A stretch of DNA of 50,068 bases from Desulfosarcinaceae bacterium (lineage in GTDB: Bacteria; Desulfobacterota; Desulfobacteria; Desulfobacterales; Desulfosarcinaceae). The translations under genes and the position numbers were made by a program. Of this stretch, positions 8,600 through 16,560 are shown piece by piece. Within the stretch, counting starts at the first letter, position 1, and every line of letters begins with the position of its first letter. The stretch lies in assembly GCA_030066015.1 (NCBI GenBank), contig JASJCL010000023.1, positions 1-50,068 of the forward strand. Direction: 5' to 3'. A model generated the notes under the pieces. The model saw nothing but the letters and a program-made list of their open reading frames with translations. It searched no databases and was not told the origin of the DNA.

Positions 8600-9446
8600 G
8601 ACGCCGAAGCGGAATTGGCACCAAAGATTCACGATCACCGATGCTGCATCTTGTACCTTTATGCACACAAGTGTACGAAAAAAAACAATCCACTTGCCTC
8701 AACGCCTTCAGACACGGCTCAGCGACCCGATTACAATATTGATCACTGCCGTTGGTAAAAATTGTAATCTCGTGTAGGCGTCCAGCAGCCAGCCCACGGT
8801 CTTTTTTCTACCAATCACTACTTCGACCGGCTATCTGATCACTGCAAAAATCACCTCCTTCATCTTTAACCTTTCGATATACTGATAAAACCTCAGTAAG
8901 TTTACGCTCCACCGACATCCGCAGATCCAGCGCACACGTCGCCGTGCGGTTTCGTTTACCATCGAAAAACTGCGATGGTATGAAAACTGCTTTTGTTTCT
9001 GCCACAACAGTCGCCGACTTCCTGTCGACGACTTCAACCATAACGGATTTTAGCGCTATTAACTGAGACCTGGACGTGATTGCCTTTTTAATTGAAGGCA
9101 CGAACCTGTAGTCGGCGAAAGATATAGACCGCTTTCCCGGCGCATCGCTGGATCGTACGTAGTCGCAGAGAAGCCTGGCTTTTCGATATCCGTTAGCCAG
9201 CCATTAGTTCCCAGAATCCTCTTCACCGCTTTGAATTCGTGCGTGATCGCTGCGAGCCAGCGTCGTGCGGCCTTTCAGCACGGTCGATAGCAGCACTCGA
9301 ATTCAAGGGCGTCATAGGCAGCAATTATTCGGGATGAAAGGTTTCATCTACCGGCGTCGGTGCGGCCATGCCGGTCCCCGATGGTATGAACCGCATCCTG
9401 TCCGACCCACAAAAGGATCTTGATTGTCAGATTCAGGAGGCAGTGA
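8600..9446. other. 847-base stretch without a convincing gene
   Basis: This gap separates the housekeeping block from the envelope-machine operon. The only sizeable reading frame is a GTG-started 97-codon minus-strand frame (8808-9101) with no clear ribosome binding site and no recognisable motif. AGGAGG at 9435-9440 is the ribosome binding site of the next gene. No tRNA and no U-tailed terminator are visible. It could hold the promoter of the downstream operon, a decayed gene or a small RNA, but nothing decides between these. Confidence 0.5.
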
Positions 9447-10076
9447 ATGTTTACGGTTTTAGAAAATGGCGGCGTTTTCATGTATGTCATCCTGGGGGTT
9501 TCCCTCATTGCCCTGGCTTTGTTCTGCGAGCGTTCTAGTCTTCTCTACCTCCGCTTGAAGCTCAATATGGACAAGGCGTTCAAACGCGTCATGATGCCGC
9601 TTGAGCGCGCCAACTATCGCGGCGCCTTGGAAGAGTGTGCGCGCATCGAAACCCATCCCCTGGGGCGTATTCTCAAGGCCGGCCTGATGAAATCCGACCG
9701 CAAGGACAAAGACATTGAGCGTGCCATGGAAGAGAAGATTCTTTCGGAAGTCCCCAAGATCAAGGCGCGCATCAATTTTCTAACCCTCTTCGCCAACATA
9801 TCCACTCTATTGGGACTGCTGGGAACCATTATGGGGCTCATCACCGCATTCCAAAGCGTCAGCAGTGCCAATGAAGCGATGAAGCAGGAGGTGCTGGCAC
9901 AGGGCATCTCCATGGCCATGCTCACCACCGCAGCAGGTTTGGTGGTCGCCATTCCTTGTCTGGTCGGCTTTTACATACTGACCAACCGAACGGATTTCTT
10001 CATGGATCAATTTGAAGAGAAGGCGTTGGCCATGGCGAATACCCTCAGTGCCCTGAAGCGTGACGGGAGGATCTGA
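9447..10076 (+). CDS. MotA/TolQ/ExbB-type proton channel protein (AglR-like)
   Basis: A 209-aa inner-membrane protein of the TolQ/ExbB family, which forms a pentameric proton channel with TolR/ExbD-type partners. Three hydrophobic segments are visible: about residues 10-30, 112-135 (NISTLLGLLGTIMGLITAF, the family signature) and 150-178 (ISMAMLTTAAGLVVAIPCL). A perfect AGGAGG lies six bases before the ATG. It is the first gene of the operon, and its stop overlaps the start of the first TolR-like gene by one base. The order of one TolQ and two TolR genes matches aglR-aglQ-aglS of Myxococcus. Equating the two systems is inference. Confidence 0.92.
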   Translation: MFTVLENGGVFMYVILGVSLIALALFCERSSLLYLRLKLNMDKAFKRVMMPLERANYRGALEECARIETHPLGRILKAGLMKSDRKDKDIERAMEEKILSEVPKIKARINFLTLFANISTLLGLLGTIMGLITAFQSVSSANEAMKQEVLAQGISMAMLTTAAGLVVAIPCLVGFYILTNRTDFFMDQFEEKALAMANTLSALKRDGRI

Positions 10077-10582
10077 TGGCCTGCTTCTCCAGAGTACGTC
10101 GCAACAGGGAGATGGATGACGAGATCAACATGGTGCCAATCATGAACATGTTCATGGTCCTCATTCCCTTCTTGTTGATGTCGGCCAGCTTCTTTCACAT
10201 CAAGGCGATAAATACCAGTGTGCCGGTATTGGCAGAAGGAAGTCAAGAGGACCATGCCGAGAAGCAAATTAGCGTCACTGTTGTCGTAAAGCTGCGAATC
10301 GACGGCATAAATACCTCGTCTCTCAGCAATGACCTTAGCAAGAAAGAACTCGCCGATCTCGAAGGGGATTTCTCCTTTGACGCCGGCAACGAGAAGGCCT
10401 ATGCCGCTTTTAGCGAACACTTGATGAAGGTAAAAAAGCGCTACCCGAAGAGTGATACGCTGATCATCATCCCGGCAGAGGATATTATCTACGACACGAT
10501 CATCCAGACGATGGATGTGGCCCGAAAGACGGACGAAGACACCTTGTTTCCGAACGTCGTACTGTCGGCCTCGTTAGGGTAG
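10076..10582 (+). CDS. ExbD/TolR-like protein with Asn at the usual Asp position
   Basis: A 168-aa ExbD/TolR-family protein with a cytosolic N-terminus, one transmembrane helix (about residues 19-40) and a periplasmic domain. In TolR/ExbD the helix carries an essential proton-binding Asp in a PLLD-type motif. Here the aligned sequence is NMVPIMNMFMVLI, with Asn24 (codon AAC) at that place. Two Asp residues (14, 15) lie just before the membrane. The periplasmic part shows the family ending, with RYPKSDTLIIIPAEDIIY and a final VVLSASLG. The gene overlaps the TolQ-like gene by one base. The substitution suggests a structural or regulatory role beside the second paralogue. Confidence 0.88.
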   Translation: MACFSRVRRNREMDDEINMVPIMNMFMVLIPFLLMSASFFHIKAINTSVPVLAEGSQEDHAEKQISVTVVVKLRIDGINTSSLSNDLSKKELADLEGDFSFDAGNEKAYAAFSEHLMKVKKRYPKSDTLIIIPAEDIIYDTIIQTMDVARKTDEDTLFPNVVLSASLG

Positions 10583-10592
10583 GAGTGCTAAA

Positions 10593-11144
10593 ATGGCGCT
10601 GGGTTCGATGCGACAAAAAAGAAAAACGTTTACACCACCGAGGCTGATGATCACATCCTTAATGGATATGTTCACCATTATCCTGATATTCCTCCTATTC
10701 TCATTCTCCGACAACCCGGAGACCATTACGCTTGACGCCAACCTTGATCTTCCGCGTTCTGAGGCGAAATTGGATCACGAGGAATGTATTCGCCTCGTTT
10801 TTACCCGAGACAGTCTGAAATTGGAAGATGAAGTAATCGCGACAGTTCAAGAAGGGCACATCGTTGGTCTGGATCCGAAGAACCTAAAAAACTCCGAACT
10901 GTATAAAAAACTGCGGAAGATTTATGAGGATTCAACGACCAACGCCGCGCCATCCATGAACATAGAAGAGGCGGTTGCCGAAGATGATACGGCGGCGACG
11001 CGCGATCTGAATATACCAGACAAGAAAAAGCCACTGCTGTTCTTATGCGACAAGCAACATACCTTCAAATCGATCAATCAGGTCATCAAGACAGCTGGTA
11101 TGGCAGGATTTCCAAACTTCCAATTCGCCGTTTTGAAGAAGTAG
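10593..11144 (+). CDS. ExbD/TolR-like protein with intact proton-binding Asp
   Basis: A 183-aa ExbD/TolR paralogue. Its transmembrane segment, about residues 18-38, reads LMITSLMDMFTIILIFLLFS, and Asp25 (codon GAT) is at the position of the conserved proton carrier. The periplasmic domain (about 42-183) contains an acidic insert, EEAVAEDDTAATRD, and ends with a region on fetching and comparing values typical of the family (FKSINQVIKTAGMAGFPNF, then FAVLKK). It starts ten bases after the previous gene. Together with the TolQ-like protein it can form a complete motor stator. Two TolR paralogues after one TolQ is the Agl/Nfs-type arrangement. Confidence 0.9.
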   Translation: MALGSMRQKRKTFTPPRLMITSLMDMFTIILIFLLFSFSDNPETITLDANLDLPRSEAKLDHEECIRLVFTRDSLKLEDEVIATVQEGHIVGLDPKNLKNSELYKKLRKIYEDSTTNAAPSMNIEEAVAEDDTAATRDLNIPDKKKPLLFLCDKQHTFKSINQVIKTAGMAGFPNFQFAVLKK

Positions 11145-11164
11145 ACTAACGATTGGAGACTTAG

Positions 11165-11560
11165 ATGAGGACCACCATCTACACGCGTTTTCAAACCTGC
11201 TTCACCATCATTTTATTTGTCGGTCTGTTGTTTCTCTGTCCCAGCAACGCTGGTGCTGAAGGTGCCCAGTTATCCGGCAAAGCGACGGGCACGGCAACCG
11301 AGGGCGGGAGCAATGGGCTGCAGCGGCGTATCGATTTCGGAAACTCATACATTCTGGGACAAAGTATCAAATCGGGCGCTGTTTATCTGCTGCATCGAAA
11401 GAAAAGCGAGATCAAAAGCATGTTGCACTATCGTGAAAACTATCGCGAGGAGATTCTCGAATCGTTCAGTGTCGATGAAGATCAGATCAGAGAGAACAGT
11501 GGTGCCAGCTTTTCCGAAGAGGGCCTCATGACGCCCCATAAAAAGACGGTAAAGAAATAA
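11165..11560 (+). CDS. Small secreted protein of the envelope-machine operon
   Basis: A 131-aa exported protein not recognised as a named family. A signal peptide is clear (hydrophobic residues about 10-26, cleavage near SNAGA). The mature part has a Gly/Thr/Ser-rich linker, then a conserved-looking block with IDFGNSYILGQSIKSGAVY and HRKKSEIKSMLHYRENYR, and a Lys-rich end. GGAGACTTAG lies just upstream of the ATG. It sits 20 bases after the second TolR-like gene and 38 before the FHA/TonB-like gene, so it is probably a periplasmic component of the same complex. Function unknown. Confidence 0.8.
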   Translation: MRTTIYTRFQTCFTIILFVGLLFLCPSNAGAEGAQLSGKATGTATEGGSNGLQRRIDFGNSYILGQSIKSGAVYLLHRKKSEIKSMLHYRENYREEILESFSVDEDQIRENSGASFSEEGLMTPHKKTVKK

Positions 11561-11598
11561 CCTCGACGAACAACACCGTCCACCGAAAGAGGTGATCC

Positions 11599-14271
11599 AT
11601 GGCCCCATCCGTATCCAACAATACCGCTAAACGCACGGTAGTCCAAATCTTCGTATTCCAAGGCGTTACCTTTATTGGTCAGGACTGTTTCTCGCAAGAG
11701 CGGATCAGTATCGGTAGTAGTGCTGAAGCGGATTTGGTGCTTGAAGGGCAGGGGATTGGCGACATTCAAGCATTCGTCTACCTGAAGGACGATCAGATCA
11801 TTATATCTGACCGAGCGACCAATGGGGTACGGATCAACGGGACCTTTCAAAAAACCGCAATGCTGCGATCTTTGGATTTGGTCGATATTGGACCATACAC
11901 CCTGAAAATAAAAGTGATCAGCGGCGATACACCCGAATCCAACCATATCAAACGAGAACCATCCCCGTACACTGAACAGACGACGGTGCACTCAAACGCT
12001 CAGGCGGCGCCACAAGAACGATACACCCATACCAAGCTAACACCGGTTTCTTCGCGGGCAGCTTCTGGCACAACATCGATGCAGGTAGATACATCATCCC
12101 TATCCAACGCCGGGGCCGAAGCTGAAGATCCCGGCGATGCCTTTGCCGATTTTTTTCAATTTTATCCCGATCCGACCACCATCAAGTATGACCTTGTTTT
12201 TTACGGGCAACTAAAGCCATCCGTAAAGCCTACCGCTGCAAAAGCCGCACTACGGCGGCTGTTTAGAGCGGAGTCGGAACAGATTGAGGGGTTGTTTCAG
12301 CAACCGCGTGTCGTCGTAAAGAAAAACCTTAGCTACCAAAAGGCACAACAATTAAAAGTCATTTTTGAAAAAACAGGTGCACAATGTCAATTGGAACCGG
12401 TTGATGACCAAACCTTGCTAGTAGACGATTTTGAATCGATCGGTGTTGATAAGAAGAAGAGTAACGTTTCAGCCAACCCCGAAACGCCGCCCCCCATTCC
12501 AGAAAAGCAATCTTTCCCAACCCCACCGATACAGGCGCTTCAGCCGGAAGACTTGGCATCCAAGTTGGAACAGGGGGCTGATCTTAACCCATCGACCCAA
12601 ACACGATCCGAGCATCACGACTCGTCGGCCCAAGTCACCGCGACAAAAATCGTCAAAGCTGGCGATGACGCAGAAAATGAGATGGCGGTCGCTGAAAACA
12701 TCACCCGTGCACAAGAAAGCACAGCGGATCATGTACAGCAGGTGGCAACTGGATACCACGCTCCCGATGAGAACGATCCCTTCACCACGGTGGGCATCTA
12801 TGATGAGGATGATGAAGATGACGATGATCTGGATGCTGCTTTCCAGCTAAGAGACAGGGTCCTTTGTGGCGCGGAAGGGCTATCAACCGGCGCCGACAGT
12901 CAGGTTCAGATCGTGAAATTGCGCAACGATCAAATCCTTGACATTCACTATCTCAATAAACGCCAACGGTACACCATCGACTACAAAGGGCAGAAGTTCC
13001 GTCTTGCGGAATCCCGACGAAATGCCCCCGCCTGGTTCTATTTCAACGATCAATTGGCCGGACGCATCGAATCTGCCGGTGAAGGTGTCATCAGTACCAG
13101 CCGTCTCATGCGAGATATGAAACCATGGCGTAAGCGCAAGCAACTGTTTCGGCGGGAGATGCCCACTGATGGCTGCGTCCTGATCCACGACGGTGACTTC
13201 GAATACCGTCTGTCGATTTGCGACGTGGCACCCCCGGCAGCGGTCAAACTACCGCCCAAAGAGAAGCGCCATCCGTATAAACACGCGGCGACTTCGTTCG
13301 TATTTCACATCGTCTTCATTGCATTTTTAGGTCTCTTCCCAAGCTTCAATGCAGATGACAGCGAATTGGAAAGCCATTTTGTCCAGTTGGATCAGCAAGA
13401 GTTGGCCGAATTGGAGAAGATCATCAATCCCAAACCCAAAAAACCTGCCCCACCACCGCCACCAAAAAAGATCGAACCGCCGCCAAAACCCGTTGTCCAG
13501 AAGAAGATACCTGTGACCAAAGTGAAACCCAACAAGGTCGCCAGCAAAAAGAAATCCAAAAAACCCAAAGTCGCCAGCGTCAGCCGGCATCCCAAGGCGG
13601 GCGGCGGACATGGAAAGGGCAATGTCGTCAACCGCGACGTCAACCAAGCCGGTCTTCTCAGCATGCTGGGAGACAGCGTGGGATTTCAGCCACAGGCGGC
13701 CGTGGCCGCCGTCACCAATCTGGACGCCGTCACCGCTTCTGGCGGAATCGCAAAGACCAATTTCAAGGTTGGCGGTATCGTTGGCAAATTGGGCACGGAG
13801 AAAATATCTGTACCGACCGGCGGCATTGTCGCCACCAAAGGCGCCAAGCAAGTGCTTCGTAGTATCGGTGCATCGGGACCTGGAAAAGTCGCCGCCCTCG
13901 AGAAAGGCCAGATCGGACAAAAACAGGTCGCGGGCACCGTCACTGCAAGCTTGACGAAGTCGGTGCTGATCCAGGGCGGAATGAGTCGTCAGGCCGTCAA
14001 ACGCGTCATCGACCAGCACCTTGACGAAATTACCTATTGCTACGAGACAGCCCTCATATCCAACCCGAGCATTATGGGAAAGATGATCTTCGAGTGGCGA
14101 ATCCTGATGGATGGCGATGTTGGAGAGGTTCGTATCAAGTCTTCAACGGTCAATTCTCATGAGATTCACTCTTGTATCAAGGCCGCTATTAAAACCTGGC
14201 AGTTTCCTAAACCGAAAGGCTCTACCGTAGTTGTCTCGTACCCCTTTATTTTCGACGTTGTTGGCTTTTAA
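11599..14271 (+). CDS. FHA-domain, TonB-like transducer with AgmX/PglI C-terminal domain (GltG/GltJ-like)
   Basis: An 890-aa inner-membrane protein. An N-terminal FHA domain spans about 15-105 (ISIGSSAEADLVL, then ATNGVRING), likely reading phosphothreonine in the cytosol. A second domain at about 196-268 begins YDLVFYGQLKPSV. An acidic linker (DEDDEDDDDLD, about 402-412) leads to a beta-rich domain at about 434-542. One transmembrane helix lies near 562-583 (FVFHIVFIAFLGLF). The periplasmic part has a TonB-like Pro/Lys stretch (about 611-640), a long Gly/Val-rich linker and an AgmX/PglI domain (about 794-890) with DEITYCYE and AAIKTWQFPKP. This is the layout of the Myxococcus gliding proteins GltG/GltJ, which transmit motor energy across the periplasm. 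Orthology is inferred. Confidence 0.88.
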   Translation: MAPSVSNNTAKRTVVQIFVFQGVTFIGQDCFSQERISIGSSAEADLVLEGQGIGDIQAFVYLKDDQIIISDRATNGVRINGTFQKTAMLRSLDLVDIGPYTLKIKVISGDTPESNHIKREPSPYTEQTTVHSNAQAAPQERYTHTKLTPVSSRAASGTTSMQVDTSSLSNAGAEAEDPGDAFADFFQFYPDPTTIKYDLVFYGQLKPSVKPTAAKAALRRLFRAESEQIEGLFQQPRVVVKKNLSYQKAQQLKVIFEKTGAQCQLEPVDDQTLLVDDFESIGVDKKKSNVSANPETPPPIPEKQSFPTPPIQALQPEDLASKLEQGADLNPSTQTRSEHHDSSAQVTATKIVKAGDDAENEMAVAENITRAQESTADHVQQVATGYHAPDENDPFTTVGIYDEDDEDDDDLDAAFQLRDRVLCGAEGLSTGADSQVQIVKLRNDQILDIHYLNKRQRYTIDYKGQKFRLAESRRNAPAWFYFNDQLAGRIESAGEGVISTSRLMRDMKPWRKRKQLFRREMPTDGCVLIHDGDFEYRLSICDVAPPAAVKLPPKEKRHPYKHAATSFVFHIVFIAFLGLFPSFNADDSELESHFVQLDQQELAELEKIINPKPKKPAPPPPPKKIEPPPKPVVQKKIPVTKVKPNKVASKKKSKKPKVASVSRHPKAGGGHGKGNVVNRDVNQAGLLSMLGDSVGFQPQAAVAAVTNLDAVTASGGIAKTNFKVGGIVGKLGTEKISVPTGGIVATKGAKQVLRSIGASGPGKVAALEKGQIGQKQVAGTVTASLTKSVLIQGGMSRQAVKRVIDQHLDEITYCYETALISNPSIMGKMIFEWRILMDGDVGEVRIKSSTVNSHEIHSCIKAAIKTWQFPKPKGSTVVVSYPFIFDVVGF

Positions 14272-14283
14272 GGAGTTAATCTG

Positions 14284-15006
14284 ATGAAAACTGTAGTTCT
14301 ATGGCTTTTTGCGCTGCTGTTGTCCATTTCCAGTGTCGTTCCAGGCTACTGTGCCGACGACGATGAAGGTGAGAAGGTGTACGCGATTCAGGAGCGGATC
14401 TATCATCGCAACCACGAACTGAGCATATCCGGCGGCTATATTCCCAACGAAGACTTTTATGAGGCATTTCCGGTTGGGCTCGGCTATACCTTCAATTTTA
14501 ATGATTATCTCAGCTGGGAAGTCGCGCGCGGACAGTATATTTTTACTTCAGAAAAAGAACTGAAGAATGACATAGAGGAAGAGGTGGAATTGACGCCATC
14601 TCTCTTTGCAGAGCCCAAATACATGATTCACTCACACTTGGTGTTCAGGCCCTTTTATGGCAAGTCGGCCGTTGTAAATCGCGGCATCGTCAACCGTGAG
14701 ACCTATCTCTTTCTCGGTGGGGGAGTTGTCAATTACGAGTGGCAAAATCCAGAAGGCAGCGAGGACACCGAGATGGTGAATAGCATCAGTTTCGGTGTCG
14801 GCACCAAGTATTTCATCAATGAAAATTTCTGTATGAACCTCGAAATCCGAGATCTCGTCAATATGTGGGATGATGATACGGACAACCGCATCTATTTCGG
14901 CATCGGGTTCGGATTTCGCTTCAACTTATTGCCTCGCAAAATGGAGCGCGACACCGATATCGAACGAATGAATGATTACCTAAAAAAGAGCGCCGACGAT
15001 GAATAA
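14284..15006 (+). CDS. Outer-membrane beta-barrel protein
   Basis: A 240-aa exported protein. A signal peptide at residues 1-24 ends in GYCA. The rest shows alternating aromatic/hydrophobic strands suited to a small barrel: LSISGGYIPNEDFYEAFPV, YTFNFNDYLSWEVARGQY, a NRETYLFLGGGVVNYEW strand, FGVGTKYFINENFCMNLEI and IYFGIGFGFRFNLL. It resembles the outer-membrane beta-barrel family common in myxobacteria and other deltas. An AAGGAGTTAATCTG ribosome binding site precedes the ATG, 12 bases after the FHA gene stop. Its end overlaps the next gene by eight bases. It is a good candidate for the outer-membrane contact of the TonB-like transducer, comparable in role to GltA/GltB/GltH barrels. That pairing is inference. 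Confidence 0.85.
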   Translation: MKTVVLWLFALLLSISSVVPGYCADDDEGEKVYAIQERIYHRNHELSISGGYIPNEDFYEAFPVGLGYTFNFNDYLSWEVARGQYIFTSEKELKNDIEEEVELTPSLFAEPKYMIHSHLVFRPFYGKSAVVNRGIVNRETYLFLGGGVVNYEWQNPEGSEDTEMVNSISFGVGTKYFINENFCMNLEIRDLVNMWDDDTDNRIYFGIGFGFRFNLLPRKMERDTDIERMNDYLKKSADDE

Positions 15007-16555
15007 GCACCTTCGACATTGGCTATTGAGCGGGCTGCTACTCCTCTTTACTGGACAGCAGGTAATTGCCGCGACACCGGCGACCAAAACCGAGGTGCCG
15101 GAACCCGCGAAAATAACTGCGACCAAAAAGGTGTCGAAACCCAAGGCCGTGTCCAAGCCCAAGTTGACGGCAGTGGAAAAGAAACACCTCCGTGACCAGT
15201 TTCTGAAAGGCTACGCACTGTTCGAGAAAAAGAAATATAAGGCCGCCAGCCCTTATTTTTTTGAGTTTATCAGCCGTCTGACGCCCGATGATGCGGATTA
15301 TGAATGGGCCTCATTCTTTTTCGGCGTGTGTATGCTGCGAATGGGGTACAGCCATGCCGCGGTGGACGTCCTCGGTCACCTCATGCCACGGAAGCCAAAC
15401 CCAAAGATCGTCACCTATTGCCTCGAAATCTTCGAAAACCTGTTGAAAGAGGAACCCTGCGACCAGCGGTTTATTATTGAGACCGCACTGAGTGACCAGG
15501 ACTATGGCTTCGTTGAAGGGGAAATGTCCAACTTCGTACACTACTATCAAGGGCTCTACGATTGGGAGCGCGGCTTGTACGAGTGGGGTAACCAACACTT
15601 TCACCAGATCACCCCCTGGAGCCACTATTTCTTCAAGTATCTATACCAACAAGCTCTCTACAATGTGTATCAAGACCGCATCGAGGACGCGATCAAAATT
15701 CTGGATCAGATCGTCGCTCATCCAAAAGCGACGCGTGAGATGCGGAACGAGGCTCGCAAGACGTTGGCCCGGCTGCTGTACGAAAGCGGCGCCTATGAGG
15801 ACGCCGATTTCATGTATACGCAGATCCAACAAAGCATCCTCGAACAATCCGAAAATCTACTGGAACGTGCTTGGGCCCACTATCGCATGGGGAATCCTGA
15901 AAAGGCCATGGGGCTTTTGTTCTCATTCGAAGCCCCCCGCTTTAAAGATGCTTTTCGACCGGAGTATTTCATTCTCAAATCCTTCATCTACAAAGATGTC
16001 TGCCACTATCAGCGGGCGTTGTCCGTGGTGAATGAATTCAAGGCACGATACGGTGCAGCGCTCAACCATGTCTATGAACGCTCGAAAGCGGAAGACAATC
16101 ACGCGCTCATGCTAGTGATGTTGAGCAAACCGCAGATCAACCGCACCTATCGCTTCCTTAATCTCCTGGAAGCGGAATCTGCCCAGATAGAAACGATCGA
16201 CACCTCGGAGATGCGTGAATACCTGCATAATATCTACCAGCTACAGATGAAGGAGAGTCGAAGCGACTTGCGGCATCAGATCGATGACACCTACGAAATT
16301 ATCGCAAACAACCTTTTGCAGTACGAAGAGGACACGCATTTAATGGAATATGAGATTGGGCTGGATATGTACCAGCGCGTCTCACAGATCCATTTTGATG
16401 CGGACCAGGTGCCTGAAGAGGAAAAACGAACACCGCGCAAGGTTGCCGTCTACAAATTTCAAGGCGAATACTGGAACGACGAACTGGCGACTTATCAGGT
16501 GGAGTTGGAGAGCAAATGTCAGAACATGGAAGAGTGGGACATCTTTTTTAAATAG
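14999..16555 (+). CDS. Secreted TPR-repeat protein
   Basis: A 518-aa exported protein. A signal peptide at 1-24 ends QQVIAA, followed by a Thr/Lys/Pro-rich linker. The body is helical with TPR-like units, for example GYALFEKKKYKAASPYFFEF (about 73), the pair DAIKILDQIV and LARLLYESGAYEDADFMYTQ (about 230-280), and WAHYRMGNPEKAMGLLF (about 295). The C-terminal quarter is less repetitive and ends in acidic/aromatic sequence. It overlaps the barrel gene by eight bases, so the two are likely translated together. TPR proteins of similar size are scaffolds in Glt/Nfs complexes. Which one it corresponds to cannot be said. Confidence 0.85.
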   Translation: MNKHLRHWLLSGLLLLFTGQQVIAATPATKTEVPEPAKITATKKVSKPKAVSKPKLTAVEKKHLRDQFLKGYALFEKKKYKAASPYFFEFISRLTPDDADYEWASFFFGVCMLRMGYSHAAVDVLGHLMPRKPNPKIVTYCLEIFENLLKEEPCDQRFIIETALSDQDYGFVEGEMSNFVHYYQGLYDWERGLYEWGNQHFHQITPWSHYFFKYLYQQALYNVYQDRIEDAIKILDQIVAHPKATREMRNEARKTLARLLYESGAYEDADFMYTQIQQSILEQSENLLERAWAHYRMGNPEKAMGLLFSFEAPRFKDAFRPEYFILKSFIYKDVCHYQRALSVVNEFKARYGAALNHVYERSKAEDNHALMLVMLSKPQINRTYRFLNLLEAESAQIETIDTSEMREYLHNIYQLQMKESRSDLRHQIDDTYEIIANNLLQYEEDTHLMEYEIGLDMYQRVSQIHFDADQVPEEEKRTPRKVAVYKFQGEYWNDELATYQVELESKCQNMEEWDIFFK

Positions 16556-16560
16556 ATCGG

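Noticed and set aside
8808-9101. 97-codon minus-strand frame in the gap after sppA
   Set aside because: GTG start without a clear ribosome binding site, no recognisable motif, and isolated in an otherwise gene-free stretch. Kept only as a note in the gap entry.
9110-9230. Loose resemblance to a cyclic-di-GMP (GEMM-I) riboswitch, with GCAGAGAAGCC followed by a TGGCT/AGCCA hairpin
   Set aside because: The conserved core (GGGACGCAAAGCC with the paired upstream helix) is not present, and the spacing is wrong. The stretch is about 220 bases before the next gene.
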